From the NCBI RefSeq assembly GCF_022811845.1, contig NZ_CP064266.1, positions 496,001-560,000 of the forward strand: 64,000 nt of DNA, in the 5' to 3' direction. Below the pieces are notes generated by a model. It was not told the DNA's origin, searched no databases, and saw only the letters and a program-made list of their open reading frames with translations. Both the position numbers and the translations under genes were made by a program. Shown here one piece after another: positions 17,934 to 26,142 of this stretch; positions within the stretch are counted from its first letter, which is position 1; each line of letters starts with the position of its first letter. Source of the stretch: Bacillus pseudomycoides. Lineage in GTDB: Bacteria; Bacillota; Bacilli; Bacillales; Bacillaceae_G.

Positions 17934-18626
17934 TTACAGCGCATCTTCATTCTCAATATTTCGAATTCCATAATAAGCAATCATAATGCCAATAGCCGCA
18001 AGGGCTAATTGAAGTGGCAAAAAGGTTGCTAATGAGAACTCTGGCTGACTTTGACATGCAATCATCACAACAATTAAGGAAGAAACAATCGTCGTTGGAA
18101 CAGAATATTTACGCATACCAAAATACAATGGAATTAACCCTGCTCCTGCGGCTGCAATGGAAAAAGGAACCACTTTTATACCTTCTTGAATCAACTCATC
18201 TATCGTTATTGTATTCGGAATCACTAACATATAGCTATTTACTGTAAAGAAGACACCCACTATAAAAATGTTAGATAATAAGACTGTTATGAATGTTAGT
18301 ATTGCGGTAATTAATAACTTACTTGCAATGATTTTTTTTCGATTAATCGGATACGAAAACATGAGCAATATTGTTTTATTTTTATATTCTTCAATTACTA
18401 ATTTTGCAATTAATACTCCTGCAAAGACAATAAATGTTCCTCTTACCATTGCACTCGCCATTAAAAGAATACCTTGAGGATTTCCTAATTCTACATCCCC
18501 TTCAATTTGTGATACGTAGCTTACAAAAAACAACATCGCAACCATCACTATATTTGCGATAATCGCTCCTTTTATATACCAGCCGAGCTTACTTTTCTTT
18601 ATTTCTAGCTTTATAAGTTGCAACAT
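17934..18626 (-). CDS. ABC-2 type permease, paralog 3
   Basis: 230 residues with six hydrophobic segments and the N-terminal pattern LQLIKLEIKKSK. This pattern is shared with the permeases at 19982 and 20782, as are TFIVFAG, KNKTILLMFSYPINRKKI and LIPLYFGMRK. It is the last gene of the module that begins with the ATPase at 22381. The family (ABC-2/YcbO-like, bacitracin and lantibiotic resistance type) exports or expels peptide antibiotics. No ATPase of its own lies next to it. GGGGGGAT precedes the ATG. Confidence 0.82.
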   Translation of the reverse strand: MLQLIKLEIKKSKLGWYIKGAIIANIVMVAMLFFVSYVSQIEGDVELGNPQGILLMASAMVRGTFIVFAGVLIAKLVIEEYKNKTILLMFSYPINRKKIIASKLLITAILTFITVLLSNIFIVGVFFTVNSYMLVIPNTITIDELIQEGIKVVPFSIAAAGAGLIPLYFGMRKYSVPTTIVSSLIVVMIACQSQPEFSLATFLPLQLALAAIGIMIAYYGIRNIENEDAL

Positions 18627-18676
18627 TTTATCCCCCCTAGTTCATATGTTTATTAAATAAATCCTCCTGTTCAATT

Positions 18677-19033
18677 TTATTGTTTATTCACTGGTAATAC
18701 TTTACGATAACTTCTAGATAGAAAGTTCAAATAAATACGGAGGTACTTCCAACTAAAATAGGCGATACTTCCCACGATTCCACCTATGCCCAGAGCCCAA
18801 ACTATGCTCCACTCCTGAGGGATTGATAAACCAGGGCCAATATCCATTTGTACCCATGTAGCTCCAAGGGAACGAATAATACCTGCAATAAATATAAGTA
18901 CAGTGCAAAAACCGAAACCGTACGCAATCGTTGCCAAAACTGGAACAACAATAACGCTTAATAGTCCCGTCGTACAGTAAAAAAACAGCATAGCAAATAC
19001 GTCACTGACGGAACGAGTTGATTTTTTCTGCAT
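18677..19033 (-). CDS. Small membrane protein of unknown function
   Basis: 118 residues with about three hydrophobic helices (near residues 12-32, 37-53 and 78-96) and a basic C-terminus. I do not recognise a family. It sits between the DUF4097 gene and the last ABC-2 permease, in the same direction, so it is probably part of that operon. The charged N-terminus KKSTRSVSDVF is probably cytoplasmic. Confidence 0.65.
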   Translation of the reverse strand: MQKKSTRSVSDVFAMLFFYCTTGLLSVIVVPVLATIAYGFGFCTVLIFIAGIIRSLGATWVQMDIGPGLSIPQEWSIVWALGIGGIVGSIAYFSWKYLRIYLNFLSRSYRKVLPVNKQ

Positions 19034-19056
19034 GATATATTCACCTCTTCTGATTA

Positions 19057-19926
19057 TTATTTGATATATATAGTGCCTTTTTTGCTTAAAAGCTCCACCT
19101 TATTTGATGCATCACCAATTACACCTTCTTTTGTTTTTTCCGTATTCGTTCTTTTCTTAAATCCATTTAAACTCACTACTATATCGGATGAGTCGCTGTT
19201 AGCAGCAAGCTGTAATGAAGTTGGAGCTTCTTGATAAGACACACCAATATCTCCTGATTTTGTTTCTACAAGTAATGACTTTCCTTCTATTGTCTCTTTA
19301 ATCAATACTTCACCATCTGTCGAAGTAACTTTTGTCTTAGGGCTCCTTACATTTGTAAGGTAGTTATCACCGGTAGTAGAAGCTACAGATAGTTCCTGTA
19401 ACGAACTATTTTTCAAACTTAGTTCCCCACCTTTTGATGTAAAATTACCTTTTTTTGCTGATAGTCCCTCAATCTTTTCAGCACCAGATCCGTTTGAAAA
19501 TACAATATTTTTAGTCGTTACATCATTCATTTTTATATCACCAGAGCTATTATTCAATGTAATCGTACCTACTCCATTTTTGGGGATGGAAATATAAATA
19601 GTAGCTTTCTTTCCAAAACTGAATCCTCCCGCAAAACCTTCCTTTCGCTCTTTCTGATTCACTACAATTTTCTTTCCATCCTTTTTCATTGTTACAGGAT
19701 CATTCTTCTTATCTTCCTGTTTTCCCTCAACTGCGATTGTTACTTTGCTTGATTCCGCACTTTTGAACGCAACATCCCAATTTTCGTTATTTATTTCTAT
19801 TTCTTCTACACTATCTACTGCAAAAGAATTTTCTTTTTCAAAACTCTTTGTCCCTACTTCCTTGAGACTAAAAACTACTCCTGCAACTACAATTATTAAA
19901 ATAGAAGCTAATATCGTTTTCTTCAT
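19057..19926 (-). CDS. DUF4097 beta-strand-repeat protein (LiaG/YvlB-like), membrane-anchored
   Basis: 289 residues. One N-terminal hydrophobic helix (about 3-20) is followed by a right-handed beta-repeat domain with recurring SSGDI / STDGEV / KSGDIGV units. This is typical of DUF4097 (LiaG, YvlB) proteins found in cell-envelope stress operons. The bulk should be outside the membrane. It lies inside an ABC antibiotic-resistance-like cluster, which fits a sensor or accessory role at the envelope, though no mechanism can be read from the sequence. Confidence 0.8.
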   Translation of the reverse strand: MKKTILASILIIVVAGVVFSLKEVGTKSFEKENSFAVDSVEEIEINNENWDVAFKSAESSKVTIAVEGKQEDKKNDPVTMKKDGKKIVVNQKERKEGFAGGFSFGKKATIYISIPKNGVGTITLNNSSGDIKMNDVTTKNIVFSNGSGAEKIEGLSAKKGNFTSKGGELSLKNSSLQELSVASTTGDNYLTNVRSPKTKVTSTDGEVLIKETIEGKSLLVETKSGDIGVSYQEAPTSLQLAANSDSSDIVVSLNGFKKRTNTEKTKEGVIGDASNKVELLSKKGTIYIK

Positions 19927-19981
19927 GTTTTATTCCCCAGTTCATTTTAAGCCCACATCTCATTCAAGATTGTATTTTTAT

Positions 19982-20686
19982 TTAAGCCACATCTATTTTA
20001 TCCACTTTATGATAAGAAAGGTAGCCAATTGCAAGACCTAATAGACAGAGCACAATCGGTACTATAATGAAGTCAAACAAACTAAGCTGTCCTCCCCCAT
20101 TAGAAACAGTGGAGTTAATCAATAATCCAATTAATATAGACGAGGTAATCGTTGTAGGAGTTGATTTTTTTCTCATGCCAAAATATAAAGGAATGAGACT
20201 TACTCCAGCCATCATAAATGCGCTAATAAAAGTAGCTGGAACTGTAGCAATGATTTGCCCCATAGTAACAGGTGTTTCAAAGAATCCTATCATTGGATTT
20301 AAGAAGAAAATTAACATATTGATGATAAAAGTAGCAATGATTATGCTGCAAAAACAAAATCCAAAAACAATTGCTAACTTCGCTTGCATGAGTTTTTTTC
20401 GTTGTAACGGATAGCTAAACAATAATTGCATCGTTTTACTTTTGTATTCATCAATTACTAAACGTGATAAAATGACAGCTGAAAAAATCATAAATGTTGT
20501 TCGAATAAAAATATTTGTTAAAGACATGAATCCTGCGTAATCTGAAAACATTTGCTCACTCTCAGCTTTAGAACCCCATGCCATAAGACCAACAGCAACG
20601 AAAATTGCTACAATACTAATGGCTACTCCTTTAAAATAACGAGATAAGCGATGTTTTTTCCATTCTAGTTTCATAAGTTTAAGCAT
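19982..20686 (-). CDS. ABC-2 type permease, paralog 2
   Basis: 234 residues from ATG 20686, with GGAGGAG upstream; the longer frame to 20701 starts before that site. Six hydrophobic segments. It starts MLKLMKLEWKKHRLSRYFKG and shares YKSKTMQLLFSYPLQRKKLMQAK and SLIPLYFGMRKKS with its two paralogs. Membrane subunit of an ABC exporter of the YcbO / lantibiotic-immunity type, probably using the ATPase at 21458-22381. Confidence 0.82.
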   Translation of the reverse strand: MLKLMKLEWKKHRLSRYFKGVAISIVAIFVAVGLMAWGSKAESEQMFSDYAGFMSLTNIFIRTTFMIFSAVILSRLVIDEYKSKTMQLLFSYPLQRKKLMQAKLAIVFGFCFCSIIIATFIINMLIFFLNPMIGFFETPVTMGQIIATVPATFISAFMMAGVSLIPLYFGMRKKSTPTTITSSILIGLLINSTVSNGGGQLSLFDFIIVPIVLCLLGLAIGYLSYHKVDKIDVA

Positions 20687-20781
20687 GTTGTTCTCCTCCA
20701 TTCATTAGATTTTAAAAATATGTTTCTAATGAGTTATATTTTTTCGTTTCTATCTTCTATTTCCTATTCTTTAAACTTGCC

Positions 20782-21465
20782 CTATTTAAACAAATCTACT
20801 TGTTCAATCTTTCTTATTGCCATATAAGCGATCAACAAACCAATACAAGCTAATATAACGAGAATAGCAATAAAATTGAATAATGTACCCTCAGTCCCCC
20901 TACCTGAATTTAACAATGCTACAATTACTATCGCTGACACAACCGTTGTTCGCACAGAATATTTTTTCATTCCAAAGTATATCGGGATTAAACTAATTCC
21001 TGTTGCTGCTAATGCATTCATGAATAGCTTTAAGGCATTTTGAAGTAAGATTGATACGGTTAATGTTCCTGTAATGATTGGCTGATACAAATTGAATACA
21101 TAAACAACGCTAAAAATGATAATATCTGAAATCACAATACAGCAAAGTGTAAAAAAAATGATAATAAATATTTTTGCAAACATCATCTTTTTACGATTAA
21201 TTGGATACATAAATAGCACTGTCATCGTCTTTTCTTGAAACTCTTGAATAATAAATTTTGCAATTAGACTTGCTCCGAAAATCATAAATACCGCTCGTGA
21301 AAAAGTGTCAATGATTGCAAACGCTTGATTATATCCATTTACTCCTGCTTCATCCCATAATATCAACGGAATACATATAGAAAGAATACATATTGCAATG
21401 AGTGCCCCTCTCATAATAGGCGCCATTTTAAATTTCATAAGCTCAAGTCTCATTAAATTAAGCAC
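20782..21465 (-). CDS. ABC-2 type permease, paralog 1 (YcbO-like)
   Basis: 227 residues from GTG 21465, with GGAGAGGG upstream; an earlier ATG at 21480 lies before that site. It overlaps the ATPase gene by eight bases, so the two are translated together. Six hydrophobic segments, with the shared motifs MRLELMKFKM, FQEKTMTVLFMYPINRKKM and SLIPIYFGMKKYS. Length and order match B. subtilis ycbN-ycbO. Membrane subunit of a peptide-antibiotic-type exporter. Confidence 0.85.
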   Translation of the reverse strand: MLNLMRLELMKFKMAPIMRGALIAICILSICIPLILWDEAGVNGYNQAFAIIDTFSRAVFMIFGASLIAKFIIQEFQEKTMTVLFMYPINRKKMMFAKIFIIIFFTLCCIVISDIIIFSVVYVFNLYQPIITGTLTVSILLQNALKLFMNALAATGISLIPIYFGMKKYSVRTTVVSAIVIVALLNSGRGTEGTLFNFIAILVILACIGLLIAYMAIRKIEQVDLFK

Positions 21466-22381
21466 GGATTCCCTCTCCATTCACAAGGTTCAAGAAATAC
21501 TCTTCTAATGAGCTATGCTTTTTATTTATACTTTCAATTTCTATGTCATTCATGATCAGCGTTTTAGAAATTGCTTGCTGCGTAGCTGTCATTTCATACA
21601 CACGAATGATACCCTCACTCATAATTTTGTAGTTTGTTATGCTGAGTTTATTTTCTAAAATATAAGCCGCTCGTTTCACATCTTGAACGTGAATTTCAAT
21701 ATACTCCGTTTGCTTCCCATTAATACTTTTCATTGAAACTTCTTTTATCAATTTTCCATTTTGAATTACACCAATCGTATCTGCCATTTGCTCCATTTCC
21801 CCTAAAATGTGGCTAGAAACTAATAGCGTAATCCCATATTCTTTGCAAAGCATTTTAAATAGATCGCGCAGTTCTCTAATCCCGATTGGATCTAAACCAT
21901 TAATTGGTTCATCTAAAATTAATAACTCAGGCTTCGTCAAAATCGCTCTAGCAATTCCTAATCTTTGTTTCATCCCTAGTGAAAAGTCTTTTACCTTTTT
22001 ATTCTCCACATTGTGTAAATTGACAAGACCTAATGCTTGCTCAATCCCCTTCTTGTCGTAGTAACCCATATATTCGCAATGGAGATATAAATTTTCCTGA
22101 GCTGTTAATTTTTCATAGAAAATAGGATACTCAATAATAGTTCCCATACGTTTTAACACCTCATAAGATGTATCTGTTAACTTCTCACCGAAAATTTCAA
22201 TATCACCGCTCGTTGGTTTTATTAAATTGGTAATCATTTTCATAATCGTGGTTTTACCAGCACCATTTGGTCCTAAAAACCCGTAAATTTCTCCTTTTTT
22301 CACATGCATGTTAACGCCAGAAATTACTTCTTTCCCCTGAAACACTTTTGTTAGCTGGTTTGTTTTTAATATATATGACAT
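21458..22381 (-). CDS. ABC transporter ATPase (YcbN / BcrA-like)
   Basis: 307 residues. Walker A GPNGAGKT (residues 37-44), signature FSLGMKQRLGIA, Walker B LLILDEPINGLD and the H-loop in SSHI. The C-terminal extension is typical of the bacitracin/lantibiotic-resistance (BcrA) class. It powers the ABC-2 permeases encoded downstream. First gene of the module, separated from the two-component genes by a terminator. The only ATPase for three permeases. Confidence 0.92.
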   Translation of the reverse strand: MSYILKTNQLTKVFQGKEVISGVNMHVKKGEIYGFLGPNGAGKTTIMKMITNLIKPTSGDIEIFGEKLTDTSYEVLKRMGTIIEYPIFYEKLTAQENLYLHCEYMGYYDKKGIEQALGLVNLHNVENKKVKDFSLGMKQRLGIARAILTKPELLILDEPINGLDPIGIRELRDLFKMLCKEYGITLLVSSHILGEMEQMADTIGVIQNGKLIKEVSMKSINGKQTEYIEIHVQDVKRAAYILENKLSITNYKIMSEGIIRVYEMTATQQAISKTLIMNDIEIESINKKHSSLEEYFLNLVNGEGIRA

Positions 22382-22474
22382 GGTATTTTCCCCTTTCGCC
22401 GTCGTATCTTTATATTTCTATCATAGTCAATGAACGTCTCTTTTTTCTTACCCATTCCTTACAAATTTCTTAAT

Positions 22475-22511
22475 TCAAAAAAGCTTGTAGAATCACCTTT
22501 TCTACAAGCTA
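22475..22511 (-). terminator. Terminator after the histidine kinase gene
   Basis: Stem AGCTTGTAGAA / TTCTACAAGCT, followed by TTTTTTG on the minus strand. It divides the regulator genes from the ABC genes. Confidence 0.85.
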
Positions 22512-23444
22512 AAACTTCATTTTTTTCAGCACAATTGTAAATACCGTTTTCTCATATGGCTTACTGGAAAGATGAATTTCTCCACCTAAAGCTTCCATGA
22601 GTCTTTTCGTAATCGTAAGTCCAAGGCCGCTTCCTTGATATAATCGGTTCCTTGAATCCTCTAACGTATACATACGTTCAAATACTTTATCAATATGAGA
22701 TTCATCGATTCCTTTTCCTCGGTCCCATACATCAACATACACACACCTATCATCATCTCTTAATGTAACACCAAGTGTTTTGCCTTCATATCCATACGTA
22801 ATTGCATTTGATATTAAATTATTTAATACCCTGCCCAACACTTCTGCATTTCCAAGTGCGTATACATTTTTCTCCGGTATATCAATATGTACCTGAAACC
22901 CTTTCGTCGTCAATAAATCATAAAATGATAAAATTTTCTCTCGGCACACTTCATTCATATTCACCTTTGTCATTTCAATTGCTTTATCCCCAGATTCTAA
23001 TTTCGCCAAATCAAAAAATTTATGAATGAGTTCCATCACTTCCAGAGTTTTCAAATGTACCTTTTCTAGCAATACTTGTCGTTCTTCTTCTTTCATCGTT
23101 TTATCCACATTTAGCATTTCTGTATATCCAAGAATAACAGTAAGCGGCGTTTTTAAATCATGTGAAATGTTAGACAACATCTTTCTCATTGAAATTTCAA
23201 CCTTCGCATGATCAGCATTCGTTTTCTGTTTCGCATCTAATAAATGATTAATTGCTACTAATAAATGTTGCAGCTCTTTATCATCCGTTATAACTAATAA
23301 CTTTTCACCTGTTTGTTGCTTTACAATATCCTGTAACTTTTCATATGTATAGCGCACATTTGCACTCTTACTTTTTTGGATTCTATATTGAAAATAAATA
23401 ACACCTAATAATATGCAGATAACAATCATTAAAAGAGATGTCAT
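22509..23444 (-). CDS. Sensor histidine kinase with one membrane helix (YcbM-like)
   Basis: 311 residues. A single hydrophobic helix (about 3-20) and almost no external sensor domain. The H-box SNISHDLKTPL puts the phospho-His at 95. The N-box is NLISNAITYG, then G-boxes DRGKGIDE and GSGLGLTI. Single-helix kinases of this kind usually sense through a partner transporter. The ribosome site lies in the end of the response regulator gene directly upstream. Pair and order match B. subtilis ycbL-ycbM. Confidence 0.92.
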   Translation of the reverse strand: MTSLLMIVICILLGVIYFQYRIQKSKSANVRYTYEKLQDIVKQQTGEKLLVITDDKELQHLLVAINHLLDAKQKTNADHAKVEISMRKMLSNISHDLKTPLTVILGYTEMLNVDKTMKEEERQVLLEKVHLKTLEVMELIHKFFDLAKLESGDKAIEMTKVNMNEVCREKILSFYDLLTTKGFQVHIDIPEKNVYALGNAEVLGRVLNNLISNAITYGYEGKTLGVTLRDDDRCVYVDVWDRGKGIDESHIDKVFERMYTLEDSRNRLYQGSGLGLTITKRLMEALGGEIHLSSKPYEKTVFTIVLKKMKF

Positions 23445-23445
23445 A

Positions 23446-24138
23446 CTACATCACTTCCAATTTATAGCCAATGCCCCATAGTGTTTTAATATATTCCGGA
23501 TTAGACGGATCATCTTCAATCTTTTCACGCAACCTTCTCATATGAACATTAATCACATTATCATCACCATAATATTCTTCATTCCAAATCAGGTTATAGA
23601 TTTGTGCTTTAGTAAATACACGATTTTGATTCTTTACAAATAGTTTTAAAATCTCGAACTCTTTCAAAGTAAGTTTTAACTGTTTTTCTTTTTTTTGCAC
23701 AGTGAAGTTAATCGGATCAATTTTCAAATCACCGATTTCAATCATTTCTTCCTTCTGCTCTGGAGCTGAATACTTTGTAGATCTTCTAATGCCTGCCTTT
23801 ACCCGAGCTGCCAGTTCAATCATAGAAAATGGCTTACAAATATAATCATCTGCTCCGAGTCCTAAGCTGATCGCCTTATCTACATCCGTATCCTTCGCAG
23901 ACATCATTAGAATGGGAACAGCACTTTTTTCTCGAATAATTCTGATAACCTCTAATCCGTCTAGCTTTGGCATCATGATATCGAGAATGATTAAATCAAA
24001 TGAAGCTTTTAGAAATGCGAGAACTCCTTCTTCTCCATCGGATGCGATTGTTATTTGAAAGCCCTCTTTTGTTAAATATTTCTCGACCATCTCTTGAATC
24101 GAAACGTCATCTTCCACTAGTAAAATATGATGTGACAT
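23446..24138 (-). CDS. OmpR-family response regulator (YcbL-like)
   Basis: 230 residues. Receiver domain (1-120) with the phospho-acceptor Asp53 in LIILDIMMPK and the conserved Lys in CKPF. The winged-helix DNA-binding domain (about 135-228) ends HMRRLREKIEDDPSNPEYIKT. It is partnered with the kinase encoded two bases downstream. The likely target is the ABC module at 22381. No clear direct-repeat operator was found before that gene. Confidence 0.92.
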   Translation of the reverse strand: MSHHILLVEDDVSIQEMVEKYLTKEGFQITIASDGEEGVLAFLKASFDLIILDIMMPKLDGLEVIRIIREKSAVPILMMSAKDTDVDKAISLGLGADDYICKPFSMIELAARVKAGIRRSTKYSAPEQKEEMIEIGDLKIDPINFTVQKKEKQLKLTLKEFEILKLFVKNQNRVFTKAQIYNLIWNEEYYGDDNVINVHMRRLREKIEDDPSNPEYIKTLWGIGYKLEVM

Positions 24139-24307
24139 GATTCTATCCCCTTTTTTACAAACATTAACAATTTAATTGTAACTGAAGTCGATAAAGGTGA
24201 AAAGAATTATATGAAAATTCAATCCGACTTCATTTCTTTTCGCAACAATGTTATGATAAAGTTCACTACTATTGTTTATAATTAACCTAATATAAAGGAG
24301 ACTTACC

Positions 24308-24481
24308 ATGTCAGAAAATAAAAAAGTAAGCTTAGCTGATTTAATGCGTGAGCAACTTGCGAAGAAAAAGCAAGGAAATGGAAATGGCGCAAATACGAAA
24401 AACCAAAGTCAAGCAACGAAAAAACTACAAAACCAACAAACGAAGAAAACGAACAACCAACGTAGACGTACAGGTGTGTAA
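24308..24481 (+). CDS. Small basic Gln/Lys/Asn-rich protein, before ywbE
   Basis: 57 residues: ATG 24308 with AAAGGAG upstream, stop TAA directly joined to the ATG of ywbE. The N-terminal SLADLMREQLAKKKQ looks helical and the rest is a low-complexity basic tail ending RRRTGV. No family recognised. The tight coupling to ywbE and the good ribosome site support a real gene. Confidence 0.7.
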   Translation: MSENKKVSLADLMREQLAKKKQGNGNGANTKNQSQATKKLQNQQTKKTNNQRRRTGV

Positions 24482-24676
24482 ATGAACGGGCAGAAACGAG
24501 CTAACATTTCACCAGGTCTTGAAGTTGATATTGTCTTAAAAAAAGACCAACGTACTGGTACACTCACTAGAGGGATTGTAAAAGATATTTTGACAAACTC
24601 ACCGTCTCATCCGCACGGCATTAAAGTGCGATTACAAGATGGACAAGTTGGTAGAGTACAGCACATTGTGCAATAA
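24482..24676 (+). CDS. ywbE: YwbE family protein
   Basis: 64 residues. It matches the small conserved YwbE family: GLEVDIVLKKDQRTGTLTRGIVKDIL, then SPSHPHGIKVRLQDGQVGRV. Probably a small beta-barrel; biochemical function unknown. Its start abuts the stop of the preceding small gene. It ends at a strong terminator shared with no other gene. The neighbouring methyltransferase (YwbD-like) is also its neighbour in B. subtilis. Confidence 0.9.
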   Translation: MNGQKRANISPGLEVDIVLKKDQRTGTLTRGIVKDILTNSPSHPHGIKVRLQDGQVGRVQHIVQ

Positions 24677-24714
24677 AAAAAGGAGCTCATTTTGAAATTG
24701 AGCTCCTTTTTTTA
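24675..24714 (+). terminator. Terminator after ywbE
   Basis: Stem AAAAAAAGGAGCTCA / TGAGCTCCTTTTTTT, which overlaps the ywbE stop codon. Confidence 0.92.
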
Positions 24715-24801
24715 TTCGTAATTCATGTGATTTTTTGTCTGTAAATCGATATCCTTTATCGAAGCACCGATATATCATGCGAAACCGCTGGCATATTTTG
24801 A

Positions 24802-26001
24802 TTAACCTTTAATTTTTTCGATAAAGACTACTTTTAAATAGTCGCCTTCTTTAAATTGGTCAATCGTACGGAAATCTTCTGGCAGTGAATGTTCTTCTAA
24901 TATTTTATATTTACCGTTCATTTCTTTAAACGCTGTGTCGATAAAGCCTTTAAACTTCTTCATATCGAATGTACTGCAGTTTGTAGAAGCAACGATAATA
25001 CCACTGTTTTCTGTAATGGCGATTGTTTCTTTTAATAGATTTTTATAGTCTTTTGCTGCACTGAATGTGTATTTTTTAGAACGAGCAAAGCTTGGTGGAT
25101 CTAGTACAACCATATCAAATTTCATTTGTTTTTTCGCTGCGTATTTAAAGTAATGGAATACATCTTCTACGATAATATCTTGCGCTTCGTAGTCAATACC
25201 GTTCACGCTAAATTGTTCAATTGTTTTACTTAAACTACGATTTGCAAGGTCAACACTTGTTGTTTTTGTCGCTCCGCCAAGTGCTGCAAATACAGAAAAA
25301 GCACCTGTGTAAGAGAACATATTTAATACTGTTTTCCCTTTCGCGTATGTGTCACGAATTTGTTTTCGCACGTTACGTTGATCTAAGAATACCCCGACCA
25401 TCGCCCCGTCGTTTAAATATACTGCAAAGTTTACACCATTTTCTTTTACGATAAGTGGGAACTCACCGCGCTCTCCAGCTACGAAATCATCATCTTCAAT
25501 ATATTTCCCTTTTGTATCAAAGCGCTTTTTCTGATAAATCCCTTTAAAGTTTGCTACTTTTTGAAGAGCCCCAATGATTTCATCTTTAAAAGAATAAATC
25601 CCTTCACTATACCAGCTAATTACATAATAGCCATCGTAATAATCGATGATTAAACCACCAAGGCCATCACCTTCACCGTTTACAACGCGGAATGCAGTCG
25701 TGTCATTTGATTTGTAAAAACCTTTTCTCTTATGTAACGCTGATTTGATTTTTCTTTCAAAGAAAGCTTGGTCAATGTGCTCCTGCTCTTTTCTTGTTAA
25801 AATCCAGCCGTATCCTTTATTTTGCCTTCCGTAATACCCTTTACCAAGAAATTGGTTCTTCTCATCAACAATTTTGATGATTGCCCCCTCTTCACGTATA
25901 TCATTTAAGTTTTGAATTGCATCTTTTAAAATAAGTGGGTAGCCACTTTTAATTTCTTTTATAAATTTCGGTTTTATCTTTACAGTTACTTCTGATCGCA
26001 T
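24802..26001 (-). CDS. Class I SAM-dependent 23S rRNA methyltransferase, RlmI/YwbD-like
   Basis: 399 residues. An N-terminal PUA domain (about 1-80) begins VKIKPKFIKEIKSGYP. A central domain follows, then the Rossmann methyltransferase with SAM motif VLNMFSYTGAFSVFAALGGA and catalytic-region motif VVLDPPSFARSKK. The family methylates C5 of a cytosine in 23S rRNA (RlmI in E. coli). No cysteine-rich cluster or fusion is seen. It is next to ywbE, as in B. subtilis. Confidence 0.9.
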   Translation of the reverse strand: MRSEVTVKIKPKFIKEIKSGYPLILKDAIQNLNDIREEGAIIKIVDEKNQFLGKGYYGRQNKGYGWILTRKEQEHIDQAFFERKIKSALHKRKGFYKSNDTTAFRVVNGEGDGLGGLIIDYYDGYYVISWYSEGIYSFKDEIIGALQKVANFKGIYQKKRFDTKGKYIEDDDFVAGERGEFPLIVKENGVNFAVYLNDGAMVGVFLDQRNVRKQIRDTYAKGKTVLNMFSYTGAFSVFAALGGATKTTSVDLANRSLSKTIEQFSVNGIDYEAQDIIVEDVFHYFKYAAKKQMKFDMVVLDPPSFARSKKYTFSAAKDYKNLLKETIAITENSGIIVASTNCSTFDMKKFKGFIDTAFKEMNGKYKILEEHSLPEDFRTIDQFKEGDYLKVVFIEKIKG

Positions 26002-26051
26002 GTAATGTCTTCCTTTCCATTTGAATGCTTTCTATCTAATAGGAAGCATTT

Positions 26052-26082
26052 AAAAAACGAGACCGAAAAAACAGCCTCGTTT
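26052..26082 (-). terminator. Terminator after the brnQ-like gene
   Basis: Minus strand: AAACGAG with CTCGTTT around a T-rich loop, followed by a T-run. The stem has an imperfect extension. Confidence 0.7.
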
Positions 26083-26142
26083 CACTATACCATATTATTG
26101 CTTTGCGAGTACAACCAGCTCGTCACCTAGCGCAACTGATAA

